From Symbiodinium natans (lineage: Eukaryota; Sar; Dinophyceae; Suessiales; Symbiodiniaceae): a stretch of 49,905 bases of DNA. Of the stretch, positions 1 to 8,268 are shown one piece after another (position 1 is the first letter of the stretch; the number at the start of each line of letters is the position of its first letter). The position numbers and the translations under genes were made by a program. The notes beneath the pieces were generated by a model that searched no databases, was not told the DNA's origin, and saw nothing but the letters and a program-made list of their open reading frames with translations. The stretch spans positions 913,001 to 962,905 of the forward strand of contig CAJNDS010002812.1 of NCBI GenBank assembly GCA_905221605.1. Reading direction: 5' to 3'.

Positions 1-898
1 CACTCAAGCCGACGGAATCGTAAACTTAACGTTGGGGTCCTAAATCCTAAAGCCTGGAGCCCGAGAGCCCCTTCGCACCTGAAACTTTAGGGTTTAGGCC
101 TCACGCGGCTTGGGGTTCGTCGTGTTGATCAACCGTTCTTGGAGGTTCATGGTACTTATTAACCAACTAAAACTGTACTTCTACCCCACTTAAAAGCCCC
201 GTAAGTGCAAACCGAGACCAGCAACAGGCCAAGTTCTCGAACGAGGTTTTCGCCGAAGGACGCTCGGCCTGGAAGGGTTCAGGGTTGTTGGCTTGTGTGT
301 GCCCTGCTTTTTGGGGGTTGACGGTTTGGGGGTTGGGATTAACAGTCCTGAATAGGGATCATAAGCGGGGGTACTATAATCCGCATCCCAAGTTTGGGGG
401 GTTTATGGTTTCGGCAGTGTTTCGTTGCTAGGGCCACTGATTTCTGCATGGACGGGCCTTCCTTGCTTCAGGTGCGGACGTTAGGACCCCAAGGTAATTG
501 AAGGCAGAGGGGTTGCTAGCAGGCCCTGCAGACAGGATTGCAGGTGCTAGCAAAACCCTGAGCCCTAAGCGTTAAATGCACGAGTGCATGCTTGGATAAA
601 TCACTGCAACTTCCATCCTTAAACCCTAAGTCCCAAACAGCAAAGGAATAAAACCTACCTCCGTGTGGACTTAGGGTCTAGGGTCAGCTTGGCCCGCAGG
701 CGGCTTCCGCTATGTCTACAGGGGGGTCTACCTCTCCGGGACCCGGGAGGGCGAGGACTGCGCAGCACGACCAGATATTTTTGAGGACGTCGGAGGTTCG
801 GGAAATCGAGAGTTCAGAGAGGAACCTGAATCATGGGCTGTTTTAGGACCTTCATTTTGAATCCTGAATCCTCGGCCCCAACTACGACCATCTCAAAG
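1..898. other. Left-edge region, no recognised gene
   Basis: No family-level match was found. The region contains scattered degenerate CCCTAAA/TTTAGGG words and part of a small dispersed element at 141-206. An exon-like stretch near 724-790 could read as coding but I could not assign it. It may hold upstream exons of the alpha-kinase gene or intron of a larger gene. Confidence 0.4.
141..206. repeat. Dispersed repeat family H, partial copy 1
   Basis: The segment starts GGAGGTTCATGG and continues through an ACCAACTA block to a CCCACTT...AAGCCCC block. It matches the reverse complement of the right half of the element at 17727-17856. Two diverged copies in opposite orientation indicate a mobile or duplicated short element. 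Confidence 0.5.
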
Positions 899-949
899 GT
901 AATGAAGGAGTTCAAGACCGGAAGCGTCCACGAGGCAACGTTCTTCGAG
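899..949 (+). CDS. Alpha-kinase, possible N-terminal lobe exon
   Basis: An AG acceptor precedes a frame reading VMKEFKTGSVHEATFFE, which resembles the start of the alpha-kinase domain (a hydrophobic-Phe-x-x-Gly-Ser/Ala-x-Arg/His-x-Ala pattern). The donor would be GC at 950. The join to a next exon is unproven. Confidence 0.35.
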
Positions 950-3900
950 GCGGGAGGGACCTTTTGTTGCGTAAGGCCAGGGTTTGAGCCCCAACCACGA
1001 CACGTACTCGTAGAACTTAGGGTAAAAGATTTCAAGTTTAAGACAAACCGTTTTGATGCGAGCAAGGGACGTCGTGCCACGGCGATTAACTCAACACCAA
1101 CACGTAGAATTCAAGCTTAGCCCCGTAAACCCCGTGATAGTCCCAAACCTGGCATGCCCTGGCCCCAAAACCCAACTCACCGCTGATCTGTCTGAAGACA
1201 GCTCAAAAAATCCCACTGCCTGGTGAGAGAATCTTGACAGCATTGAGAGCACAATGCGCATGGTCACGGATTGATCTAATTCAAATCACATTGGCATCTG
1301 TGCCTCATGAGCAGATTGGACCAGTTGACTGCGAAACAAGCCGCGCGCTACTGTTGTCCCTAATCGCACGTTCGGCGGCTGAAATGGCTAAACTTGGGCA
1401 AGCTTGCCCCCTGACCCCCTGAGCCCGAAACCCTAAAGTGGAAGACATACATCACCTGGCGCACCCGTCACAAGCCGCCACTGCCAGCCGAGCGGAGGCT
1501 GACATTCAAGCAGTCAAGAAGGCCGCCTGGCGTTGGGGGACCAGAGTGCCGGCTTCAGGTGTAGAAGAGTTCAGGGCTTAGGCTCTTTTCAATGTCTGCA
1601 GGCTCGGGTCGCACTTCCCAGCAAGAGTCTACCAGTCTACCGTTTGTTAGCGATTCAGGCCATTGAGGGTGCGCGCGGGTTTGGGTGTCCTTCCTGAGCC
1701 CAAGCGAAAGCCCAACTCAGACGGCTCCAGACAGGGGATACAGGTCCATCGTCCATCCGGATAATGCACCCTTAGCTCTACGTTTATTCGAATCAGGTCT
1801 ATCGATTTGTGTATTTTCCTTACATTTGGCATCAGCAGTTTTTTTCTTACGTTATTCCAGAAAGGTCCCATACAATTTAGCAGGTGCATGACCGAGGCCC
1901 CACCCCAAAATCCCAAGCCACCCACAAATCTGCGAGCTGATGCGGGCCGACAGGCTGACACGTCACCCGTGCTCATTCCCTAAACGCCCAGCTAATCTTA
2001 AACCCTGCTATATGGGGGTTTATGAAATAGGGGACCCCTAAGACTAGACCCCCCAAAAAATAGCAGGATCCCCTGATAACAAGGACCCCAAGAAGGGTAC
2101 CCCGAATATCGGAAGACCCTGCCATATCCTGCGAGACGCACGATCTCCGAGGCTGGTCAGCTGATTCAGAAGTTCAACGACGCGGGCGTTGTGTCTTGTC
2201 AGCTCTAAGCACGTTTCACTTCTCCTAGCTTTTTGGGGGGAGGAACTCACGAACTTGTGGCTTAGTAGTACTTGAAGTGCGATACAAAGCCTTCGTGCTG
2301 TGATTATCAGTCTTGTGGAGGTTTTTTTTCACCCTTGGGCTTGAGATTGTCAAACCCAAAGCCGAAGCCCGTTCGTAAAGGCCTGCAAGCCATGGCCCCA
2401 ACAACCCCCACTCGCCTAAGATCCCTGAACTCAACCCGAAAAGCCTATGTGCCCATGAAGCCCTGAACCCCCGTCAATTGCTGCTAAACCCCTAAACTCC
2501 CAAGCCCGAACAAAACTCCTGCAAACCCCAAACCCGAAATCCCCTAAACATTAGTTTTTTTCCCGGCTCAGCAAGCGCCTACCCTTCAAAAGCGCAATGC
2601 CACCCCAAGTTGCCAACCCCAACGTTGAACCAGAACGCTCCTGTTTCACAATTCGGCGGGCGAAGCCTCAAGTCCGACCGAACCCCACAACCCCCCCCCC
2701 CCCCCCCAACAAAAAAAAAAAACAAACAACAACAACAAATGATATAGATATAAATATAATCATCCCCCAATCCCCCCCCCCCCCCCCCCCCAAAAAAAAA
2801 AAAAAAAAAACAAGCCCAGGTCAGCAAGCGCGTCTATCTGAACGAGCCGGAGGTGTGGTCCGGCTCTGGCGGCCGCATCGCCGGGCATAAGGCGCCGGGG
2901 AGCTACTGTAAGGGCTGTAGGATCGGCTGTAGGGGGCTTATGGGCTTTAGGGGTGAGGGTGCTTGAAGGTTCTTACAGGGCAACTCGTAGCCCAAAGATT
3001 TCTGGTGTTTTTGTTCGGAATTTGTTTGCCTGTATAAGCGCCGCTATGTGAAATCAAAACCCGCCCAAAGACCTGAACCCTAACCTCCAGAAGCCCCCGA
3101 AGCCGAACCTTAAACCCTAAACCTCAATGCTTCACACCTTTAGAACCTTGAAGCTCCAGAAAAACCAACAACGAGTTTCAAACCCCCATTTTCCACCTCG
3201 GCCCGTCCAGCCCACACAAGTTGCAAAGCCTCTTAAGCTAACCATAAACCCTAAACCCTAAACCCGATACCACGATGCCACCACCACCCCCCCCCCCCCC
3301 CCCTGTCCCGTCCTTCAGGTCCTCGTCGAGCCGATGATTCAAGGTCGCTTGTCGTTGCTCGAGTGATGCACCGAGTGAAGCCTCCCCTAGAGCAGTCTGG
3401 TACTTTGAAAATCTTCGGAACATGTACCCAATATTCCTTAAACCCTAAACCCCAAACCCTAAGCCCTAAACTTGTTTAAGTTTTTTCCCGCAGGCCAAGC
3501 CCGATCCCGGACACCGCTGATGCACAGAGCTCGCACATGCCACCTTGGGATGTTCCCCCATATACTAACAGCTCCTTAATCCTGGCGGTTCTTCGTAGGG
3601 AATGAGGGAATGAGGCACCATACATAATCGCTTAAAGGGTATATATAGGGCCCTTAGGGCCCTCATCCCCTACGAAGAACCAGGGGGAATAGGGATTATA
3701 GAATTGGGGATACTAGAATCCCGAAGGAGCTGTTAGTATAAGGGGGAACATCCCAACAGCCGCGAAACCCAAGCTTGTTCGAATTCTTGGGCGATGGGGG
3801 GGGTTTATGACTTACCTAGCCTGATCCTGTTATCATGAGAAAAGGCCTAGGCAGAGGCAATTAAGGCCGCTTCCCTTTGCAAAGAGTACCTAGACTTGGA

Positions 3901-5448
3901 GTAAGCTATCAACCAACCCTTAAATTGAAAATCTACCTCAAGAGCTAGGTAATGCTAGGTATGTTCCCCCTTCCTTTTTGGGACATTCTGGTCAGTCTAC
4001 GTAAAGGGTAGATTCGGGCAGGTTTCGAGGACCATAGCATGCTCTTGACACCGCGCTTGCTTGAAGGTCTCCAGAGACCGGGGGGGGGACTTGTTCTACA
4101 TTTGCGTCCGATTGTTATCGATAAATACTCTAGCTTAAGAACAGAACAACCTGCCGTCACTGCCACCAAGCGAGCGAAATCAGCAGTGAGAGAGACGTAC
4201 TTGTGGTCGAGCTGCTTGTCACATTTCGCCCAGGTACGTACTTTCGGTTCAACAGCAACACTGGCTATGCCGAGCCTGACACGGCCACCATGCAGGCTTT
4301 GTCGCACTTCTCCTTCCATGTGTCGAGTCTACGCCTGAAGTTGTTGCAAGGGCATTGTCGGAGCTCACGAAGCCTTAGCGCCTAACCAGGGTTTAGGGTT
4401 TAGGGTTTAGGGGCACTCATTCTGAAAGCATCTTGTTTTAAGTCCTCCTGTGGGTAGACAGAAGGTCAGTCACCAAAACCCGGAGCCCAAAACGGCCAGC
4501 CCAAGGAATGGTCAATATCTGCTGTGTGACCTCCAGGGGGGTCGGTACGACGGCGCAGGGCTCAGAGACTTCGGAGCAGCTCCGCCTCCCATACCCAGAC
4601 CCCTGGGAGGTCCCGAAAACAGATCCCCTTAAGGGTTCCTAAAACTGACCCAATAGTAGTATAGGGTACTATTTGGGGGTTAGTTTTTGGATCCTCCCAG
4701 GGCTCTGGGTAGTCTCAGCCCCCCCCCCCCCCCCACGCGCAGGAAGGGCCCTCAACCCCCAAGCCCTCAACCGAAACCCTGAAGGCTCAACTCTTAACCT
4801 TCCTTCCTAAGAACCTACCTGAAGTGACCTGTGTACTCGGTCTGAAAGCAAATGTACCTTACTCATCGTGTAGACTATTTTCTAAAACGCCAGCGACAGA
4901 TCCCAAACTCGACAAGCCTTGCTCACAACCCTGCAATGCAAATGTTCGAACTTCTCATCAAGCTATAAGTGAGGCGGCTGTGCATGTTGTAGATGTTAAT
5001 GTCTGGGTTGAACGTGGAATCTTTCTTTAGCAGTTTCCGAGTTGTCCGTTCAAACATCACAGAGGTGCGACAGGGGACGGGCAGCACCTGACCTCTCTGT
5101 TCCAAGAGCATTGAGCCAGAACCCCCAAACCCGAGGTCACAGGGATTCCTGTAGCTTTGCTTTGTTGTAGAGTAGGTAACCTTTAACCTTTTTGGTGTAA
5201 TATAATCCCCTTATAATCCCAAAGGTTAACCTTTAGTTCCCCCTAGGTACTGGACAACCAGGTTTGGCCCAAGCCTGCCCAAGCTTGCCCAATGAGGCTT
5301 CTACATCCTCACCGATCCTGTAATTCACAGCAAGGGCAAGGACTGAATGTGCACGGGAGTTGTCGTGTCTTGGAGGCATTTCCATGGAGGGGCACCAGTC
5401 GGTCCGTGCGGTTTCGAACTGCCAGGTCCTTCGACATTCACGAGCCTT

Positions 5449-5487
<39 letters not shown>

Positions 5488-6099
5488 AAATCCATAAAAA
5501 CACTAAGCCTTGTGAGCCTCCCTCTGACTGCAGGAATTTGGTGGCACGGATCTTGGACAGGACCTGGGGCGGTGGCCTTGCTTCTTGTTCTCACGTGCTG
5601 GACGCTTCAACAGGATCGTACGAGGTTCATGGGCACTGGGCCGGGCAGCTTAGGCAGAGTAACACACTGCAACAGAATTCTTATTTGGAAGCTCATGTGA
5701 ACGCTACTAGCCTGGGACCCATTAACCTTCAAGCAAGCAGTAGTGGAACCACCGCGCTGGGCCGTGGAAGAGTATTTCAGAGCCCAAGCCTGTTGATGGC
5801 CAGAGCTTTGCGTTGAGAGAGCTCCACGATGTTCCGGTAGAAGCGCAATGGAATGAAAGCGTTGCTGAACCCTTACGTGCTGTCGGCCTTGCTCCTGGCT
5901 ACCCACTGAGCACTCTAGCTCAGAAACCCTAAGCTCCTGTTTACAGGTGGACCATAAACCCCAACCCTAAACCCTAAACCCCAACCCTAAACCCTATACC
6001 CTGCAGGAAGGCATCGACAATTTCATGGCACACCACCGATGTGGCCAGGGCCTCCAGGGGTTTAAAGGGTTTTGGCACAAGGGCTGTTGTCGAGTTTAG
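899..6099 (+). CDS. Alpha-kinase domain protein, multi-exon gene (approximate span)
   Basis: Atypical (alpha) protein kinase of the eEF2-kinase/myosin-heavy-chain-kinase class, which phosphorylates Ser/Thr using a fold unlike ordinary kinases. Joined exons at 4234-6048 read through the family's diagnostic run: FNSNTGY, ALSHFSFHVS, GQYLLCDLQG, YILTDPVIHS, GGTDLGQ and GIDNFMAHHRCGQ. These match the family blocks NSNxG, AFSHFxF, (V/C)DLQG, LTDPxIH, TDLG and the C-terminal HxCN-like zinc/structural segment. Exons upstream of 4234 (899-949, 1488-1530, 2820-2867) are much weaker. Junctions use GA and GC donors with AG acceptors and keep phase. The last exon can be read to a TAG at 6097-6099. The N-terminus is not established and may lie left of the window. 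The gene is on the same strand as POLE and could lie inside a POLE intron, because POLE's first ~600 residues are not seen between it and 12 kb. Confidence 0.75.
1488..1530 (+). CDS. Alpha-kinase, possible exon (low support)
   Basis: After an AG acceptor the frame reads RAEADIQAVKKAAW, with codon use like the good exons. It resembles the family's DI-x-x-Q-x-x-A-x-x-LA helix only loosely. The boundaries are guesses. Confidence 0.25.
2691..2816. repeat. Two adjacent poly-C/poly-A composite tracts
   Basis: A C-run is followed by an A-run at about 2691-2720 and again at 2771-2810, separated by an ACA/ATA-rich stretch. The same (C)n(A)n module recurs at 5449-5490 and, inverted as (T)n then (G)n, at 33339-33379. 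Simple-sequence DNA, not coding. Confidence 0.8.
2820..2867 (+). CDS. Exon-like island, possibly alpha-kinase
   Basis: A CCCAG acceptor precedes a frame reading VSKRVYLNEPEVWSGSG, followed by GC as a possible donor. It looks like coding DNA but does not match a known alpha-kinase block, so assignment to this gene rests only on position. Confidence 0.25.
3286..3302. repeat. Poly-C tract
   Basis: An uninterrupted run of C follows CACCACC. It is one of about a dozen long G or C homopolymers in the window. Confidence 0.8.
3545..3756. mobile_element. Short inverted-repeat element, family A copy 1 (long form)
   Basis: It begins TTGGGATGTTCCCCC and ends with the inverted counterpart GGGGGAACATCCCAA. 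Subterminal ACTAACAGCTCC pairs with GGAGCTGTTAGT. A second inverted pair nested inside (GGTTCTTCGTAGGG near 3587 with CCCTACGAAGAACC near 3660) makes this copy about twice as long as the other three. No coding capacity; MITE-like. Flanking duplications are not clear in this copy. Confidence 0.75.
4234..4324 (+). CDS. Alpha-kinase exon: FNSNTGY...ALSHFSFHVS
   Basis: A CCCAG acceptor precedes the exon. The frame gives TYFRFNSNTGYAEPDTATMQ and then ALSHFSFHVS. This matches the family segment with N-x-N-x-G followed by AFSHFTF. The donor is GA (GAGTCT) at 4325. Joining to the next exon restores a Ser codon (TC+G), and the reading frame holds. Confidence 0.8.
4389..4411 (+). repeat. TTTAGGG telomere-like run, donor side of intron
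   Basis: Three tandem TTTAGGG units lie about 65 bp after the donor at 4325, in the orientation typical of the 5' part of introns in this window. Confidence 0.85.
4506..4552 (+). CDS. Alpha-kinase exon: NGQYLLCDLQGGRYD
   Basis: This exon carries the hallmark (V/C)DLQG motif of alpha-kinases. The acceptor is CCAAG|GAATGG and the donor is GC at 4553-4554. It ends one base into a Gly codon, completed by the next exon's GC. Confidence 0.85.
4591..4712. repeat. Imperfect inverted repeat in intron
   Basis: TACCCAGACCCCTGGGAGG near 4591 is mirrored by CCTCCCAGGGCTCTGGGTA near 4693. In between are paired AAAACTGACCC and GGGGGTTAGTTTT segments, so the unit can fold into a long hairpin. It has MITE-like architecture; a second copy was not found. 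Confidence 0.55.
5159..5265. repeat. Short dispersed inverted-repeat element (AACCTTT...GGTTAACCTTT type)
   Basis: The unit contains TAACCTTTAACCTTTTTGG and, about 50 bp on, CCAAAGGTTAACCTTTAG, followed by TACTGGACAACCAGG. A related, shorter copy lies at 14341-14396 (TTGCAGAGTATGTAACC...TACTGGACAACTAGGG). It lies in the intron before the YILTDPVIHS exon. Confidence 0.5.
5297..5340 (+). CDS. Alpha-kinase exon: GFYILTDPVIHSKGK
   Basis: It encodes the LTDPxIHS block that follows DLQG in alpha-kinases. The acceptor is AATGAG|GCTTC; the donor is GA at 5341, ending on a codon boundary. Continuing past the donor would hit TGA, which supports splicing here. Confidence 0.85.
5449..5491. repeat. Poly-C/poly-A composite tract
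   Basis: About 28 C residues are followed by 13 A residues. Same module as at 2691-2816. Confidence 0.85.
5534..5560 (+). CDS. Alpha-kinase microexon: EFGGTDLGQ
   Basis: A 27-bp exon encodes the G-T-D-L-G block expected after LTDPVIHS. The acceptor is CTGCAG|GAATTT and the donor is GA at 5561. Both ends are at codon boundaries, so joins with its neighbours stay in frame. Confidence 0.8.
5953..6001 (-). repeat. CCCTAAA telomere-like run, acceptor side of intron
   Basis: Mixed CCCTAAA and CCCCAAC units end a few bases before the CTGCAG acceptor at 6006. With the TTTAGGG run at 6098-6155 they flank the last alpha-kinase exon as an inverted pair. Confidence 0.85.
6007..6099 (+). CDS. Alpha-kinase last recognised exon: EGIDNFMAHHRCGQ
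   Basis: It encodes the C-terminal G-I-x-x-F-x-x-H-x-C block of alpha-kinases. The acceptor is CTGCAG|GAAGGC, in phase with the preceding exon. The frame stays open to a TAG at 6097-6099. Alternatively a donor lies at GGC after CAG (6048) and the gene continues, so the C-terminus is uncertain. Confidence 0.7.
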   Translation, partial: EGIDNFMAHHRCGQGLQGFKGFWHKGCCRV

Positions 6100-6155
6100 T
6101 GTTTAGGGTTTAGGGTTTAGGGTTGAGGGTTTAGGGTTGAGGGATGGGGTTTATG
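6098..6155 (+). repeat. TTTAGGG telomere-like run
   Basis: Several TTTAGGG/TTGAGGG units immediately follow the last alpha-kinase exon. Confidence 0.85.
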
Positions 6156-6781
6156 GTTCACCTGTAACCCAAAAGACAACAAACTAGTATATTAAGTTAT
6201 TAGGCGGCCAGCCCTCCCGCACAAGTAGCAGGTGGGGACGCATGACGCAAGGTACTCCTTAAAAGCAGGGACTGGTAACCTGACTGGCGGCACTCATGTA
6301 CAACCCAAGTTATCTACATCTACCCAGGGCACCTACTAGAACCCTAAACCCCAAACCCTAAACCCTAAACCCCTTGCAGAGTTCAGGGTTTTGAGTGATT
6401 TTGGCTTGAGCTTGTGGCTCACAAGCAGGCCAGGAAGCCTGTGGCTTGAAGCCCCTAGTTTTATAGCTTTGGGTTTCGGGTTTAGGGTTTAGGGTTTAGG
6501 GTTTGGGTTTGGGGTTGCAGAAGTTTATAAACACCGACAGCTAGCGTTTAGGGTTTTGGGCTTGGGGCCGCGGAGAGGAAACCAAACCCTTTGGCGACAG
6601 GGCAAGCGGCAACCGTGTCCTCCTTTGTCAGGGTTTAGGGCTTAGGGCGTAGGGCTTAGGGTTTAGGGTTTAGGGTTTAGGGTTTAGGGTGCAAGTGCCC
6701 ATGAACCCTTCAAGTAGAGCATTCTACGGCGAGCGCGATGATACCCCGAAGCATTGACCTCGTGATTCCAAGTGCCTACTT

Positions 6782-6975
6782 ACCCTAAACCCTATACCCT
6801 AAACCCCTAAACCCCTAAACCCCTAAACCCCTAAACCCCTAAACCCCTAAACCCCTAAACCCCTAAACCCCTAAACCCCTAAACCCCTAAACCCCTAAAC
6901 CCCTAAACCCCTAAGCCCCTAAGCCCCTAAGCCCCTAAGCCCCTAAGCCCCTAAACCCCTAAACCCCTAACCCTG
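6782..6975 (-). repeat. Octamer array (CCCCTAAA)n with a CCCCTAAG block
   Basis: More than 20 near-perfect 8-bp CCCCTAAA units (TTTAGGGG on the other strand) include a contiguous block of about five CCCCTAAG units near 6909-6950. The octamer differs from the 7-bp unit in most other arrays. Confidence 0.9.
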
Positions 6976-7522
6976 AGCTGCACGCAACCAAAGATCGCTT
7001 CGGGCTTCGGTTTTTGTTTAAGGGATGTGGTGGACTGTTTGGTTTAGGGTTTCAGCATTCAGGTTGGAGCCCGAATAGCAATCACAACACTCCATCCTCA
7101 ACTCTTGTCCCTCTTTTTGGAACAAGGTTCCTTTACAACGTAAACAACCCCCCCCCTCCAAATAAGGGTGTCCTCATTATCATATATGGTTACAGGGCTG
7201 CCAGAAGAACTTGGCTGCTGCTGGCTCAGGTCGCTTCTGTGATCCCAACTGGAAGTTGCCAGCAGCCAGGGCCTCAGGCTGCTGAGGGAGACTCCAGTTA
7301 GGGGCTCAAGGTTGGGTCTGTTAGGGTTTAAGCTCGGGGTTTTGAAGGGCTGAAGGTTGGATCTGTGGTTTACGGTAGGGGTTTTCTAACGGGTTTAAGG
7401 CAGGGGTTTTGAAGGGCTTAAGAGGTTGGGGTTTCCGTACTGTAGGGGGTTTGTAAGGGTTCAAAGTGTCCGGGGTTCTAGGGGTTGAGGGTTGTAGGAT
7501 TTAAGGGTATATGGCTAGGTTG

Positions 7523-7632
7523 TAGGCTTTAGGCTTTAGGCTTTAGGCTTTAGGCTTTAGGCTTTAGGCTTTAGGCTTTAGGGTTTAGGGTTTAGGGTTT
7601 AAGGTTTAAGGTTTAGGGTTTAGGGTTTAGGG
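7523..7632 (+). repeat. (CTTTAGG)n array grading into (TTTAGGG)n
   Basis: About eight CTTTAGG units change into TTTAGGG and TTTAAGG units. This is a variant telomere-like array that has spread by local expansion. Confidence 0.85.
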
Positions 7633-7855
7633 GACTAAAGTGTTAATGGCTTAGGGTTGTTTTTGCCTAGGAAGTGTCAGGATGAAGGATGTTCAGGGTT
7701 TAAGGGAGTCTCCAGCCTAGATGCTGGACGGTCAGGATGTAGATTTACGGTTCGAGGTTTAGGGATCTACTTCGCTGCGTTCTTATAAACTATGGTTGAT
7801 AATCTGCTTGACCCTTCGGATCGGCTGCAGCCTGTACACGGAATTATCCCCTAGT

Positions 7856-7999
7856 TAGTTTAGGGTTTAGGGTTTAGGGTTTAGGGTTTAGGGTTTAGGG
7901 TTTAGGGTTTAGGGTTTAGGGTTTAGGGTTTAGGGTTTAGGGTTGAGGGTTGAGGGTTTAGGGTTTAGGGTTTAGGGTTTAGGGTTTAGGGTTTAGGGC
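7856..7999 (+). repeat. (TTTAGGG)n array, about 20 units
   Basis: Nearly perfect TTTAGGG repeats, with two TTGAGGG variants, over about 140 bp. Confidence 0.95.
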
Positions 8000-8157
8000 C
8001 TAACCCCTGCAAGTTTTCAAAACCTTGAGCTCTCTCAACCCTCGAACCCGTCCTCAAGAAGCCAAAAGCACCGGGACCCGGAGTAGGCCCTTGCTCCCCC
8101 TTTTTTTTGGGGGGTTTAGGGTCCCTTAGAATCGCCTTTAAAACTAAAAGGCACCCA

Positions 8158-8230
8158 AAACCCAAAACCCTAAACCCTAAAACCCTAAACCCTAAACCCT
8201 AAACCCTAAACCCTAAACCCTAAAACCCTG
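8158..8230 (-). repeat. (CCCTAAA)n array
   Basis: About ten CCCTAAA units, with occasional CCCTAAAA, lie 38 bp before the candidate acceptor at 8267. Confidence 0.9.
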
Positions 8231-8268
8231 AACCCTCAAAAAAGCACTCAAAAGCCTCAACTCGCCAG

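Larger units (their letters stand above)
6100..8268. other. Repeat-rich spacer or intron without a recognised gene
   Basis: No assignable exon was found. The region is dominated by telomere-like arrays (about 6341-6374, 6480-6516, 6631-6690, 6782-6975, 7523-7632, 7856-7999, 8158-8230) separated by 50-300 bp of mixed sequence. Some inter-array islands lie between a CCCTAAA run on the left and a TTTAGGG run on the right, the same setting as real exons, and could hide short exons. Confidence 0.55.

Noticed and set aside
6782-6975. Possibility that the window contains a chromosome end (true telomere)
   Set aside because: Arrays are short, internal, in both orientations and lie between exons of one continuous gene.
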